Source of the DNA: Dactylis glomerata
Taxonomy: Eukaryota; Streptophyta; Magnoliopsida; Poales; Poaceae
Assembly (NCBI GenBank): GCA_007115705.1
Contig: QXEO01000247.1
Coordinates: 12,714,253-12,778,252 of the forward strand
DNA length: 64,000 bases
Reading direction: 5' to 3'
The notes beneath the pieces were generated by a model, which made no database searches, was not told the DNA's origin, and saw nothing but the letters and a program-made list of their open reading frames with translations. Shown in pieces: positions 14,623 through 23,838 of this stretch. Position 1 is the stretch's first letter. Each line of letters begins with the position of its first letter. The position numbers were made by a program, and so were the translations under genes.

Positions 14623-14901
14623 TAAAAGATGCAAAGTAGATAGTGATAATCCAACTTTTTATGGCACTGTCGTCTAGGTCATATTGGCGTTAAACGCATG
14701 AAGAAACTCCATTCTGATGGATTTTTGGAGTCTCTTGATTTTGAATCATTTGACACGTGCAAGCCATGCCTCATGGGCAAGATGATCAAAAACCCGTTCT
14801 CCAGAATAATGGAGCGAGCAACGGACTTATTGGAAATCATACATACCGATGTGTGCAGACCAATGAGTATTTCGACGCACGGTGGATATCGCTATTTTTC
14901 T
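14623..14901 (+). other. Out-of-place, well-preserved GAG-pre-integrase patch in inner Copia
   Basis: The frame starting at 14698 (MKKLHSDGFLESLDF...) matches the pre-integrase/integrase zinc region of the minus-strand Copia (ORF 31172-32458) at about 60 of 67 residues, including the CxxC of CKPCLMGK and the first integrase aspartate in IHTDVC. It lies downstream of the RT and RNase H remnants, whereas family order puts it upstream. The equivalent region in its normal place (about 12628-12880) is strongly decayed. Similarity to the other Copia begins near AAAGATGCAAAGTAGATAG and stops after GGTGGATATCGCTATTTT. Confidence 0.75.
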
Positions 14902-15185
14902 AAGTGTGCTAGTACTATGTAGTTCTATTGTATGACAATAGTGACAACATAGTCTCGGCTAAGATACAAAAGTCTCACCAGAAGACTAAGTTTATACGAT
15001 GCCATCTCATAGAAGATGAGAAATGCGTGCTGACGCAAAATAATATGCAAATACAAACGGACCTGAAAGTGTCAGACCCGTAGATAAGGTTTACCACGTG
15101 CAAGGCGTATGAATAACACCGGAATGCCATAGGTGTTAAAGGCGCAAGTATGACTAGATTATTGACTCTAGTGCAAGTGGGAGAC

Positions 15186-16911
15186 TGAAGGAAATATGCC
15201 CTAGAGGCAATAATAATATTGTTATTATCATATTTCTTGTTCATGATAATGTTTATACTCCATGCTATAATTGTATTAAGCGGAAACATTAATACTTGTG
15301 TGGTTTATGAACAACACCGTGTCCCTAGTACGCCTCTACTAGACTAGCTCATTGATTAATGATGGTTAAGGTTTCCTAACCATAGACATGAGTTGTCAAT
15401 TAATAATGAGATCATATCATTAGGAGAATGATGTGATGGACAGACCCAAATAAAGCAGAGCAATTAGATCGTGTCATCGTGTTCATCTTTGCGAAGCTTT
15501 TCTTATGTCATGTATTGTATTCCTTAGACCATGAGATAATACAACTCCCTAGTATCGGAAGAAAGCTTTGAGGTCATCAAACGTCATCCTATGTGAGGGT
15601 GATAATAAAGGTGTCTCTCAGGTGATCGGAAAGTATTTGTTGGGTTGTATGTATCGAGATGGAATTTGTCCCTCCCAAGTCGGAGAGATATACTTCGGGC
15701 CCACTCGGTAATCGATATCAACACCGCTTGCAAGCATGTGGTTAAGGAGTTAATCACGAAGTGATATCGGATTACGGAACGAGTAAAGTACTTGCTGTGA
15801 ACGAGATTGAACTAGGTATGGCGATACCGACGATCAAATCTCGGGCGAGTAAAATATCGTGTGACGAAGGGAATACATATACGGGATTAATTGAATCCTG
15901 ACATCGTGGTTCATCCGATATGATCATCGATGAATATGTGGGAGTCAATATGGGTTTCCAGATCCCGCTATTGATTATTGATAGAAGATCATGTCTGCAT
16001 ATTCTCGAACCCGTAGGGTCACACACTTAACGTGCATCGACGCTAGGATAGAATGGATAATTGGTTTATGAGTTTTAGTTCGGAGTCTCGGATGAGATCC
16101 AGGACGTCACGAGAGGTTCCGGAATGGTCCGGAGAATAAGATTCATATAAAGGAAAGCAGTTTTTGGATTCCGGAAAGGTTTCGGAGTTTATCGGTATTG
16201 TACCGGAAGGTTCTAGAAGGTTCCGGAGTGGGACCAACGTGGGCCCACTTGACGGAGGCCTGCGTGGGCCTAAGGGGAAGTGCCCTGGCCGCCTTGGGCC
16301 AGGTGCACAAGGCCCCTAAGGCCCAGCCGGCCAAGCCCAAGGGGAAACCCTAAAGGAATCTTCAAATAAGGAAGGGGGGGAAACTTGCCCCCCACTCTTC
16401 CTTATCCAAGTCGGCTAGGGATTGGAGGAGGGACCAAGCTGGCCGCCCAGCCCCCCATATAAGGGGGGGTAGGGGCGCAGCCCTCCCTCACCCCAAGACC
16501 CAAACCCTAGCCACCCCTGCTGCCCTCCCTCTCTCTCTCTCGCGACTGCGCGTAGGCGAAGCCCTGCCGCAGAAACTCTCCACCATAAGCACCACGCCGT
16601 CGTGCTGCTGATCCAATCTATCTCTCCACCATACTTGCTGGACCAAGGAAGGTGGAGACGTCGCTGCACCGCACGTGTGCAACTCTCGGAGGCGCCGCCA
16701 CTTGCGGCGTAGGATCGGATCGGATCGCGAGGAGGAGAAGGCGAGTACGACTACGTCAACCACGTTCTCTTGAACGTTTCCGCTGTGCGAATCTTCAAGG
16801 GTATGAAGATTTCATCTACCTCTCTCGTTGATTACATCTCCTAGATTAGATCTTGGCTTTCTTGTTCGTTGCGTAGGAAAATTTTTGTTTACTATGCTAC
16901 GAAACCCTTCA
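15186..16911 (+). repeat. 3' LTR of inner Copia element
   Basis: It is preceded by the purine tract CAAGTGGGAGAC and followed by TSD CTTGG. It is 1726 bp and nearly identical to 8504-10228. Confidence 0.95.
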
Positions 16912-17599
16912 CTTGGAACCCTAGACGGCTTAGTGGCCTTTGTGGCATATTCTTGGGGCCTCTAATTAAGTTGTGGAGATTCCCCAACCTTTGTGGTGCC
17001 TTTGTGGCGATTCTTGGGAGCCTCCAATTAAGTTGTGGAGATTGCCCCAAGCTTGTACGGGTTCGGTGACCGCCCTCAAGTGTCCCATAGTGGATCATGG
17101 CATCTTGCTTTGTGCGAGTGCGCGAGTAGAATAAGGTGAGCCTTTGTGGCGTTTGGTGTGTAGCGTGCCTCCGCATCTTGAGGTGAGCCTTTGTGGCACT
17201 TGGTGAGCATTGTGCTACCACATCTCAAGGTGAGGCCTTTGTGGCGTTCGGAGTGCATTAAGCCGCCACACCTCTCCAACGGAGACTAGCTTCCTTTGGA
17301 AGTGAACTTTGGGATACATCTTCGTCTCCTTCGTGCCTCGGTAACTCTTATCCGAGCTCCACTACTTATGCACTTTACATTTGTGATAGCCATCATGCTT
17401 GAAGTTATATATCTTGTTATCACCTTGCTACTTGTCTTGCTTAGCATAAGTTGTTGGTACACATAGGTGAGCCTAGTTTATTAGGTTTTGTAAGCTTGTC
17501 AAATTAAATGTTAGTTTATTTCTGCATTTGTACAAGCCTTTCGTAAAAGTTTTAATCGCCTATTCACCCCCCTCTAGGCGACATCCGTATCCTTTCAAT

Positions 17600-17611
17600 T
17601 GGTATCAGAGC
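17600..17611 (+). other. Primer binding site of sirevirus-like element (initiator Met tRNA)
   Basis: TGGTATCAGAGC begins two bases after the 5' LTR end at 17597. It fits initiator methionine tRNA priming, typical of Copia elements. Confidence 0.9.
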
Positions 17612-17650
17612 AAGGTCTCTCATTTTAGGCTTCACCGCCTTGAGAGAAAG

Positions 17651-19984
17651 ATGTCGGCCAGGGGATTAGTGCACAATGACACTTTTATATTCGATGGCAC
17701 AAATTATGATACTTGGAGAATTCGCATGCTTAATCATTTTCGGGTCATGGAGCCAAATATAGAGCGAATTGTAGATATGGGTTTTTCTCCTCCTAAGGAT
17801 CCCACAAATCTATCTTTAGAGGATGAGAAGAACTCTTATCTCAATGCTCAAGCTATTAATGTCTTATCCAATGTTGTGAGCATTGTAGTTGTGATGAACA
17901 TTATGCCTTTTCGGAATGCTCATGAGTTATGGACAAAGCTTCAAGAAAAATATGATGTGTCCAAGTTTATTGAGGATGAGTGTATTCCTTCCACTTCTGG
18001 CCGTGATGAACTTTCTTCCACTTCACCGATGTGTGGCAAGACACAAGGTAATGACATGGTGAGTGGTGATGGAAATTGCAATGTTGATAGTGAGCTTAGT
18101 TTTGATGATCATTCATCTCTATCTTATGGCAATGTTCTATCTTTGGACTTCAACTCTTCTAGCACACCAAATGACTTACATGCTAATGCTGATATTCCTT
18201 GCATGTCTTGGAGTAGTGTCTATACTAGATATCATGATAAGAATGCTCCCATTTCCTCTAGTACTTTTGTGGCTAACAATGTAGAGGAATCCCAACTTTT
18301 GTTGGGACAAGACATGGACCTTAATGGAGCTTCAAGTAATTCATCATCATCATCTCTCAGTTTCCACATATGTCTTATGGCTAGGGATTCAAAGGTAACT
18401 CCTTCTTTGGAACCCACTATATCTAGTGATCATGAAGAAGAGGATGATTATGTTGCCTCTTTAAAAAAGAAGGGAGAAATAGTCTTTCATGCTATTGGTA
18501 AGAACAAAATTGCTTGCTCTAACTTCGTTGATATTTTGGTTGCTGCTATTGAGAGCCAGAAAATTATTGATGAGCTTCAATCTCATGACGAAGAGCAAGA
18601 AGAAACTATTGAGAATCTTCATAGTCTTGCCAATGATTTTAAAAAGACTCTTTTAAAAGAACAAAGCACCAACGAAGCTCTTGAGGAGAATTTTGCTCTA
18701 GAATTGTCTAGATTAAAGGAAACCCATGATAGAGCTCTTGAGGTGGCAAATGATTTAAAATTAAAAAATGATAAGCTTGTTTTTGTTAATGCTAAACTTC
18801 TTGAGGATGTTGAGCACCTCAAAAATGGCTCTAGGGACATTGAGAGTGTGCTCACCAAACTCACCGAGTCACATGAGCAACTAAAAGCTTCTTATTTAAA
18901 AGAGTGTTCCAAGTTGCCTTCTCCTCTTTCAGTTAATCATGATGCTTGTGCTACTAACTCTACTTTATGTGAGGCATCTATCTTGAAGGAGAATGTTGAG
19001 CTAAGGGCTCAACTTGAGTTGCTAACTAGCAAGTATGGGATATTGGAAGAAAGTCATGAAAAGCTATCTAGCTCTAATGAGGATCTTCTAGTGTCCCATG
19101 CTCGCCTAAAGTTAGCTTATGAGGATATGCCTACAAAGGTAACATCTTGTGAACCTCATGTGGTCACTAGCACTACTTCCCAAAATGCTATATTGCCATG
19201 TGCTAGTCCTTGTAATTCATCCACTCATACTATTGCTACATCTTGTGATGAATTACTTTCCTTGCCTTGTTGCTCTAACAATATAGCTTCTACTTCCTCT
19301 AGTACTTGTGTTGTAACTAACCATGTAGAGGAAATTAAAGAGCTCGAGGCCCAAGTCACTTTGTTGAAGAAAGACTTGGTAAAAAGTCATGAAGGGAAGT
19401 CCAAACTTGACAAGATGTTGAGTGCGCAAAAATCCCCCAATGACAAGAGTGGACTTGGATTTATCTCCAACAACAAGAAGAAGTCCAAAATCTTCAACAA
19501 GAAGAAGGGCCAAGAGCAAGTCAAGGATCTGGCCAAGATTGTTTGCTTCAAGTGCAAAATTGAAGGGCATCATGTTAGGTCTTGCCCATTGAAGAAGAAG
19601 CATCTAAGTGAGAAGCAAAAAGGGAAGCGGCCTCAAGCTCAAACTCAAGTTCTTCCTCAAGATGAAGAAAAGCTACCTCCTAAGAAGAATCAACCCAATG
19701 CTCCCATTGTGGAGAAATCAAATGAGAAGAAAGAAAAGATAAGATCTTGCTACATATGCCGTGAGAAGGGTCACCTTTCTTCTACATGCTCTATTGGTAA
19801 CTCATCCAACCCTATCATAATCGATGATGCTTATTCACTTTGTAAGGATAAGGTTGGAAATGTGTTTGCCAAATTTGTTGGTACTCAAAGTGGTGTCAAG
19901 AAAAGAACTATTTGGGTTGCCAAACCTATTGTGACTAACCTCTTTGGACCAAACTTGGTTGGGGACCAACAAGCCAAAACTTGA
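17651..19984 (+). CDS. Retrotransposon Gag polyprotein (Copia, sirevirus type), 777 aa
   Basis: This is an uninterrupted ORF starting at the first ATG after the primer site (MSARGLVHNDTFIFDGTNYD). Residues 1-120 contain the FDGTNYDTWRIRM and NAHELWTKLQEKYDV signatures of plant Copia Gag (DUF4219/UBN2-type). Residues about 300-590 are Glu/Lys/Leu-rich and predicted to form long coiled coils, expected to drive particle assembly. A basic Lys-rich stretch leads to two CX2CX4HX4C zinc knuckles (from residues 632 and 700), which bind RNA. The protein ends at residue 777 without protease or any pol domain; no downstream frame resumes them. The ORF is undamaged although its LTRs differ by 1.8%, so Gag alone may have been maintained. 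The open frame also extends upstream to 17528 across the LTR end, but that part lacks a start context and overlaps the primer site. Confidence 0.88.
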   Translation: MSARGLVHNDTFIFDGTNYDTWRIRMLNHFRVMEPNIERIVDMGFSPPKDPTNLSLEDEKNSYLNAQAINVLSNVVSIVVVMNIMPFRNAHELWTKLQEKYDVSKFIEDECIPSTSGRDELSSTSPMCGKTQGNDMVSGDGNCNVDSELSFDDHSSLSYGNVLSLDFNSSSTPNDLHANADIPCMSWSSVYTRYHDKNAPISSSTFVANNVEESQLLLGQDMDLNGASSNSSSSSLSFHICLMARDSKVTPSLEPTISSDHEEEDDYVASLKKKGEIVFHAIGKNKIACSNFVDILVAAIESQKIIDELQSHDEEQEETIENLHSLANDFKKTLLKEQSTNEALEENFALELSRLKETHDRALEVANDLKLKNDKLVFVNAKLLEDVEHLKNGSRDIESVLTKLTESHEQLKASYLKECSKLPSPLSVNHDACATNSTLCEASILKENVELRAQLELLTSKYGILEESHEKLSSSNEDLLVSHARLKLAYEDMPTKVTSCEPHVVTSTTSQNAILPCASPCNSSTHTIATSCDELLSLPCCSNNIASTSSSTCVVTNHVEEIKELEAQVTLLKKDLVKSHEGKSKLDKMLSAQKSPNDKSGLGFISNNKKKSKIFNKKKGQEQVKDLAKIVCFKCKIEGHHVRSCPLKKKHLSEKQKGKRPQAQTQVLPQDEEKLPPKKNQPNAPIVEKSNEKKEKIRSCYICREKGHLSSTCSIGNSSNPIIIDDAYSLCKDKVGNVFAKFVGTQSGVKKRTIWVAKPIVTNLFGPNLVGDQQAKT

Positions 19985-22900
19985 TCAATAGGTGTTTAAT
20001 GGAGGGCTTTGGAGACTTGGCTATATCATGAAGAATTAAGGGATCTTCATTAATTATATTGTCTCAAGTCAAGTCAATTGGATTATCTTATTTCTATCAT
20101 ATATTCATTGTTCCTCCTTGCAGTAACATGTATTCAACTTATCTACATTGAAAGTTACTCGCCCCTTCGCATGTGTGTGGTTTTGTATCTTGCATGTGTT
20201 TGTATATGTTGTGCTCCCTAAATGCTTTATTTTGAGTAATCAAGTATGTGCATGTTGGTTTGCACACCATGTACGGTTGTTATCGTTGAGCCCATTGCAT
20301 CTTGATCTATCTTACTTGGCTCTTGTGAGTGATTAATGGACCATCCCATTTTGGGGGAGTGATATGCTTTGGCACTTCACAATCCTAAAAATGTGTGTAC
20401 ATGAGGAATACCACTTAGTGTTGATATTTAAAGATTATCTAGTCTCTATGTGGTATGTCATTTTCATGAGAAATTCAAATTCTATAATGTCCATTAATCA
20501 TCTTGTTGGATTCTATTTGCCTCTTGTTGGTAAAGTTTAATTTTCTAGGTTTGGAGATTCCATTGGTTCTACCCCGGAGACTCCGTTGGTTCTACCCCGG
20601 AGACTCTGGTGGTTCTACTACGGAGACTCCGGTGGTTCTACCCCGGAGACTCCGGTCCCCCTCGGAATTTTCGGGCCCTATGGAAATTGACTTTAACAAC
20701 TTATTTGAAAATTGGTTTTATCACATTATGGGGGAGTATTGTGCTTTGTGCATATTACAAATCCATGAAATGTGTATATTTGAGGTTGTGTCACATAGTG
20801 TTGATATTGTAAATTATCTTGCTTCTATGTGGCATGTTTTCTCGAACAAGTTCCAATTTGCCAAATTGTTTATTGCTCTTGTTTTGGATCTTGTTTGTGA
20901 GATACTTTCTTGATAGGGTTTTCCTAAAATGTGGAATACTACATCAAAGTTGGAAAACCGTTTGCTTCAAGCTATCCTAATCATTGCTTTGCGTGATTGT
21001 TTAACTATTTGAGTCTATCAAGAATATCTTTGTTTGGCATGGTGCTTAATTCTTATCCTTTCTCATATGCTCATTTGTTGTGAAGATGATCTTGGATTTA
21101 TGTGTAAACTACCACCAGAAATAACTCCATATACCTCTTCTCCTTGGAAAATTGGTAATCTATCATGTGGTATTTTTATATTGATCATCTTTACTTTGGC
21201 TGTTGCTTTTAATTGCCTTATCTCTCGCCAAGAAATGTATTTGCTTTAACTCCCATTGTCTTTCTTGACTCTTGTGATTCCATTTGATTTTGTTGAACTT
21301 ATTTTGTGTTATTTCTATGTAGGTAGATGTGATGATCCCATTTGTGTGCATTTTGTATCCAAATGCAAAATCATAAATAATGCACTAATCTTGGGGGAGC
21401 TCTCCTATATTTTTATAACACACTCTTGTGCTTATTTCAATTGGTTTTGATTATTGTTGGAAGACAAATCTTTTCTTTTTGGTACTTAGTGTGCCATCAT
21501 AAAAAGTGTGGAGAGTTTGATTTGTTGTTGGAACCTTACTCTCTTTGGGAGTTGCTTATCTCATTCCTTGTAATTTGTTTTCACTCTTAAAATGAGATAT
21601 GTCTTTGAGCATGTGTCTTTTAGTGATTTTATGCTCATTGGCTTTTGATTTGTTCACTTGTTGAACTTTGGAACCAATCTTGTGTTGATTGGATTCTTTG
21701 ATATAGTTTGGACAACTTTTAGTTTTCACACCTTTGTGTGACTTCTTGGTCTTCTTGGTGTTTTGTTCAAATTGTATCTCGCTTTGGCTCTTGAAAGTAT
21801 TGTGCATGCATTCTTACTAAATGTATAATTTATGGCATGCTTTGCTTTCGTTGATCCAATATATAGGCAAAACTCTATCAAATCCTAAATTGGCTAAGTT
21901 GTGCATGAAATTCAAGTTCATATCTATATGCACATATTTATGTTGAGTTTGTCCTATATATTGTAGTTTCTCTAACTACTTTGGACCCAATGAGTTTGGG
22001 GACCATCTTGTACTTGAACTTTATTTTTAGGTACATGGAGATATATTGGTGCTTGTCTCAATAATAAGGATGAAGTGGTGACTAAATGATAATTTGAGGC
22101 AAGCTAGGATTATTGAAGGACTCCTATCTACTAGATCCTACCATTGATATCTCGGTAACAAGTATCTTCTTCATGCATACTTTTCTAGTATCCAACCTTG
22201 TGTAGGTTGTTTCATGGCATGGAATATCTTTATTTGCAAATGTTGTGCTTCTTGCAAAGGTCTTAATGAAACCTCTTTATTGCAATTGTGAGTAATTTGA
22301 GATGAGTGCATATTATTGAGAACATATAAAATCATGCTCATGATTCTCCTATCCCATATATGTCAATTTAGCAATTTTATTGCATATCAATTCCTCAAGT
22401 TTCTCACATGTGCAATATGGTTGAAAGTGTAAATTTAGTACTTTCTTTTGGTATCCATCTTTGTGATACTTGTTGCTTTTCTCAAAGCATCCAAACTATC
22501 TTCATTCCCTTGTTGATATTTGTGATGTCTTTGACTTATTTGTGGTTGAAGTTCATCAATATACAATAAGAAAATTCGAGCCTTTGGCCGTGCTTTAAAA
22601 GCAAAAAATCTCATTGGTATATTGCATGACTTCATTTTGGATATCATGTTCTATTCTTAGTATCTATTTTGTGTGTACATGTTTCTTTGTGATGTTGTCT
22701 ACTTAGAAACTTATACACATGAGAGATGATATCTCCTTATTTGATATCTTATTTGAACCTTATGTGTTGGGATGGAATGCTAAGCAATTTTATTCATTAA
22801 AGACTATGTGGATGCTCTATGCTTATCCTTGTATTAGTCTTTTAATATGCTTTGTCATTCATATCACACATTCCTTTGGTTGAGCCTTTTAATATGTTGT

Positions 22901-23838
22901 CCCTTGCTTGTTGCTCAACCATTTGTTTGAAGCAAGTGTTAAGCTTAATTTCTCCTCTATGATCTCTTGCAAATGGTTGCGTTTTAAATGTTATTGAGGG
23001 AGTGAGGATTCCATGTTGTGCAAATTCTATTCAAATGCAACCATTCCATTTTTTGCACGTACCTTGGGGAGCTTCCTCATTTCATTTAAAGCACCATTTT
23101 GCGGTCATCATAGTATTTGACTTCATTTGGTATCATTTTGTTTTGAATAATATTGAGGGATTGATGATTCCATGTTTGTGCACCTTATAGTTTAATTCAA
23201 ATAGAATATTTTGTGCACAAACCTTGGGGAGCTTCCTCATATTATTTAGAGCACCCTTTTGGTCTTATCATAATATCTTGATTCAATTTGTTCTTTGGAT
23301 CGATTGATTGCTCTCTTCATTTGTTGAAGTTTATCCACCATGTGATCTTATTTTATTTGCAATTTTTGATCCTCAATATAGGATGATTTCCTCCGAGTTT
23401 TCATATTTGGATATGTGCATATGTTTTCAATTATACTTTTGGTTTATGCACAAATTATGGAGGAACTCTCACTATATTGGCCTTCTAAGTTTTTCCGCCC
23501 ATTTCGGCAATTGGTGCCAATGGGGGAGAAGTTTCGAGGGTTTAAAGGGAATTGGGTTTTATGCTTTGGTTTTGTTCTTAAGCATTTGCCTTTCATGCTT
23601 TGCATGGTTGAGTATATAGAGGAAACTCCACCAACAACCTTCGTTGGCAATATATGCAATGAAATCAAGATCATTCACACGTGCATAGATTGTGGGGGAG
23701 TTTGCTCTATATATGGTGGTTCTACTAACATCACGTACTTTTGTAGTATTTGATGTTAGTGCAACTGTTTTGGTTGTTTAAATTCATTATATAAACCCTC
23801 TCAAAGAGATTGTCATCAATTACCAAAATGGGGGAGAT
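19985..23838 (+). other. Non-coding internal region of the sirevirus-like element with repeated polypurine tracts
   Basis: This T-rich stretch has no credible ORF. GGGGGAG tracts occur near 20353, 20730, 21393, 23522, 23694 and 23830; the last sits directly before the 3' LTR and is the functional polypurine tract. Multiple polypurine tracts upstream of the 3' LTR are an established hallmark of sireviruses. A roughly 150-bp direct repeat containing ACCTTGGGGAGCTTCCTCAT is present at about 22990-23150 and 23152-23290. The pol and env-like genes expected in a complete sirevirus are absent. Confidence 0.8.
20564..20662 (+). repeat. Four tandem ~24-bp repeats carrying CGGAGACTCCG palindromes
   Basis: Four successive copies of a TGGTTCTACCCCGGAGACTCCG-type unit with small changes (CTCTGG, CTACTAC). 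The embedded CGGAGACTCCG palindrome is the same motif as in the LTR cluster at 7939-8069 and 24881-25011. Confidence 0.9.

Larger units (their letters stand above)
10229..15185 (+). pseudogene. Decayed gag-pol internal region of inner Copia
   Basis: The internal region (4957 bp) is close to the roughly 5.2 kb of the related minus-strand element without its Gypsy insertion, yet its longest usable ORF is under 110 codons. Recognisable remnants in order are: leader sequence shared with 41461-42686 (10229 to about 11340); a heavily mutated pre-integrase/integrase region (about 12628-12960); the post-integrase linker (ORF 13384-13569, with SGRKIELDEVIE); a reverse-transcriptase YVDD-type remnant at about 13982; and RNase H-like remnants to about 14610. 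A second, much better preserved pre-integrase block then appears out of order at 14623-14901. The A+T-rich decay contrasts with the near-identical LTRs, so coding decay predates the last transposition. Confidence 0.8.
8504..16911 (+). mobile_element. Young Angela/BARE-like Copia element, coding-dead, nested in sirevirus LTR
   Basis: It is 8408 bp with a perfect 5-bp target duplication CTTGG (8499-8503 and 16912-16916). The LTRs are 8504-10228 (1725 bp) and 15186-16911 (1726 bp), starting TGAAGGAAATATGCCC and ending GAAACCCTTCA. By eye they differ by only four transitions and one 1-bp indel, suggesting about 0.1 Myr at an assumed 1.3e-8 per site per year. The primer site and polypurine tract are intact but no gag or pol ORF survives, so this is a non-autonomous copy that used another element's proteins. 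Family assignment rests on similarity to the minus-strand element at 27206-44536. Confidence 0.95.
6897..17597 (+). repeat. 5' LTR of the sirevirus-like element (split by inner Copia)
   Basis: It runs 6897-8503 and continues 16917-17597; bases 8504-16916 are the nested Copia plus its CTTGG duplication. The net length is 2288 bp against 2290 bp for the 3' LTR. It begins TGAAAGAGCATGGAGCCCCC and ends ATCCGTATCCTTTCA. Bases 7939-8069 carry a cluster of CCGGAGTCTCCGG-type palindromes. A TATA-like CTATAAAAGG at about 8106 is the probable promoter. Confidence 0.93.

Noticed and set aside
17600..17611. tRNA-like sequence after LTRs
   Set aside because: Only the 12-base primer complement is present; there is no tRNA gene.
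20564..20662. CRISPR-like short repeats
   Set aside because: Directly abutting repeats without spacers in a plant retrotransposon; a tandem repeat, not an array with unique spacers.
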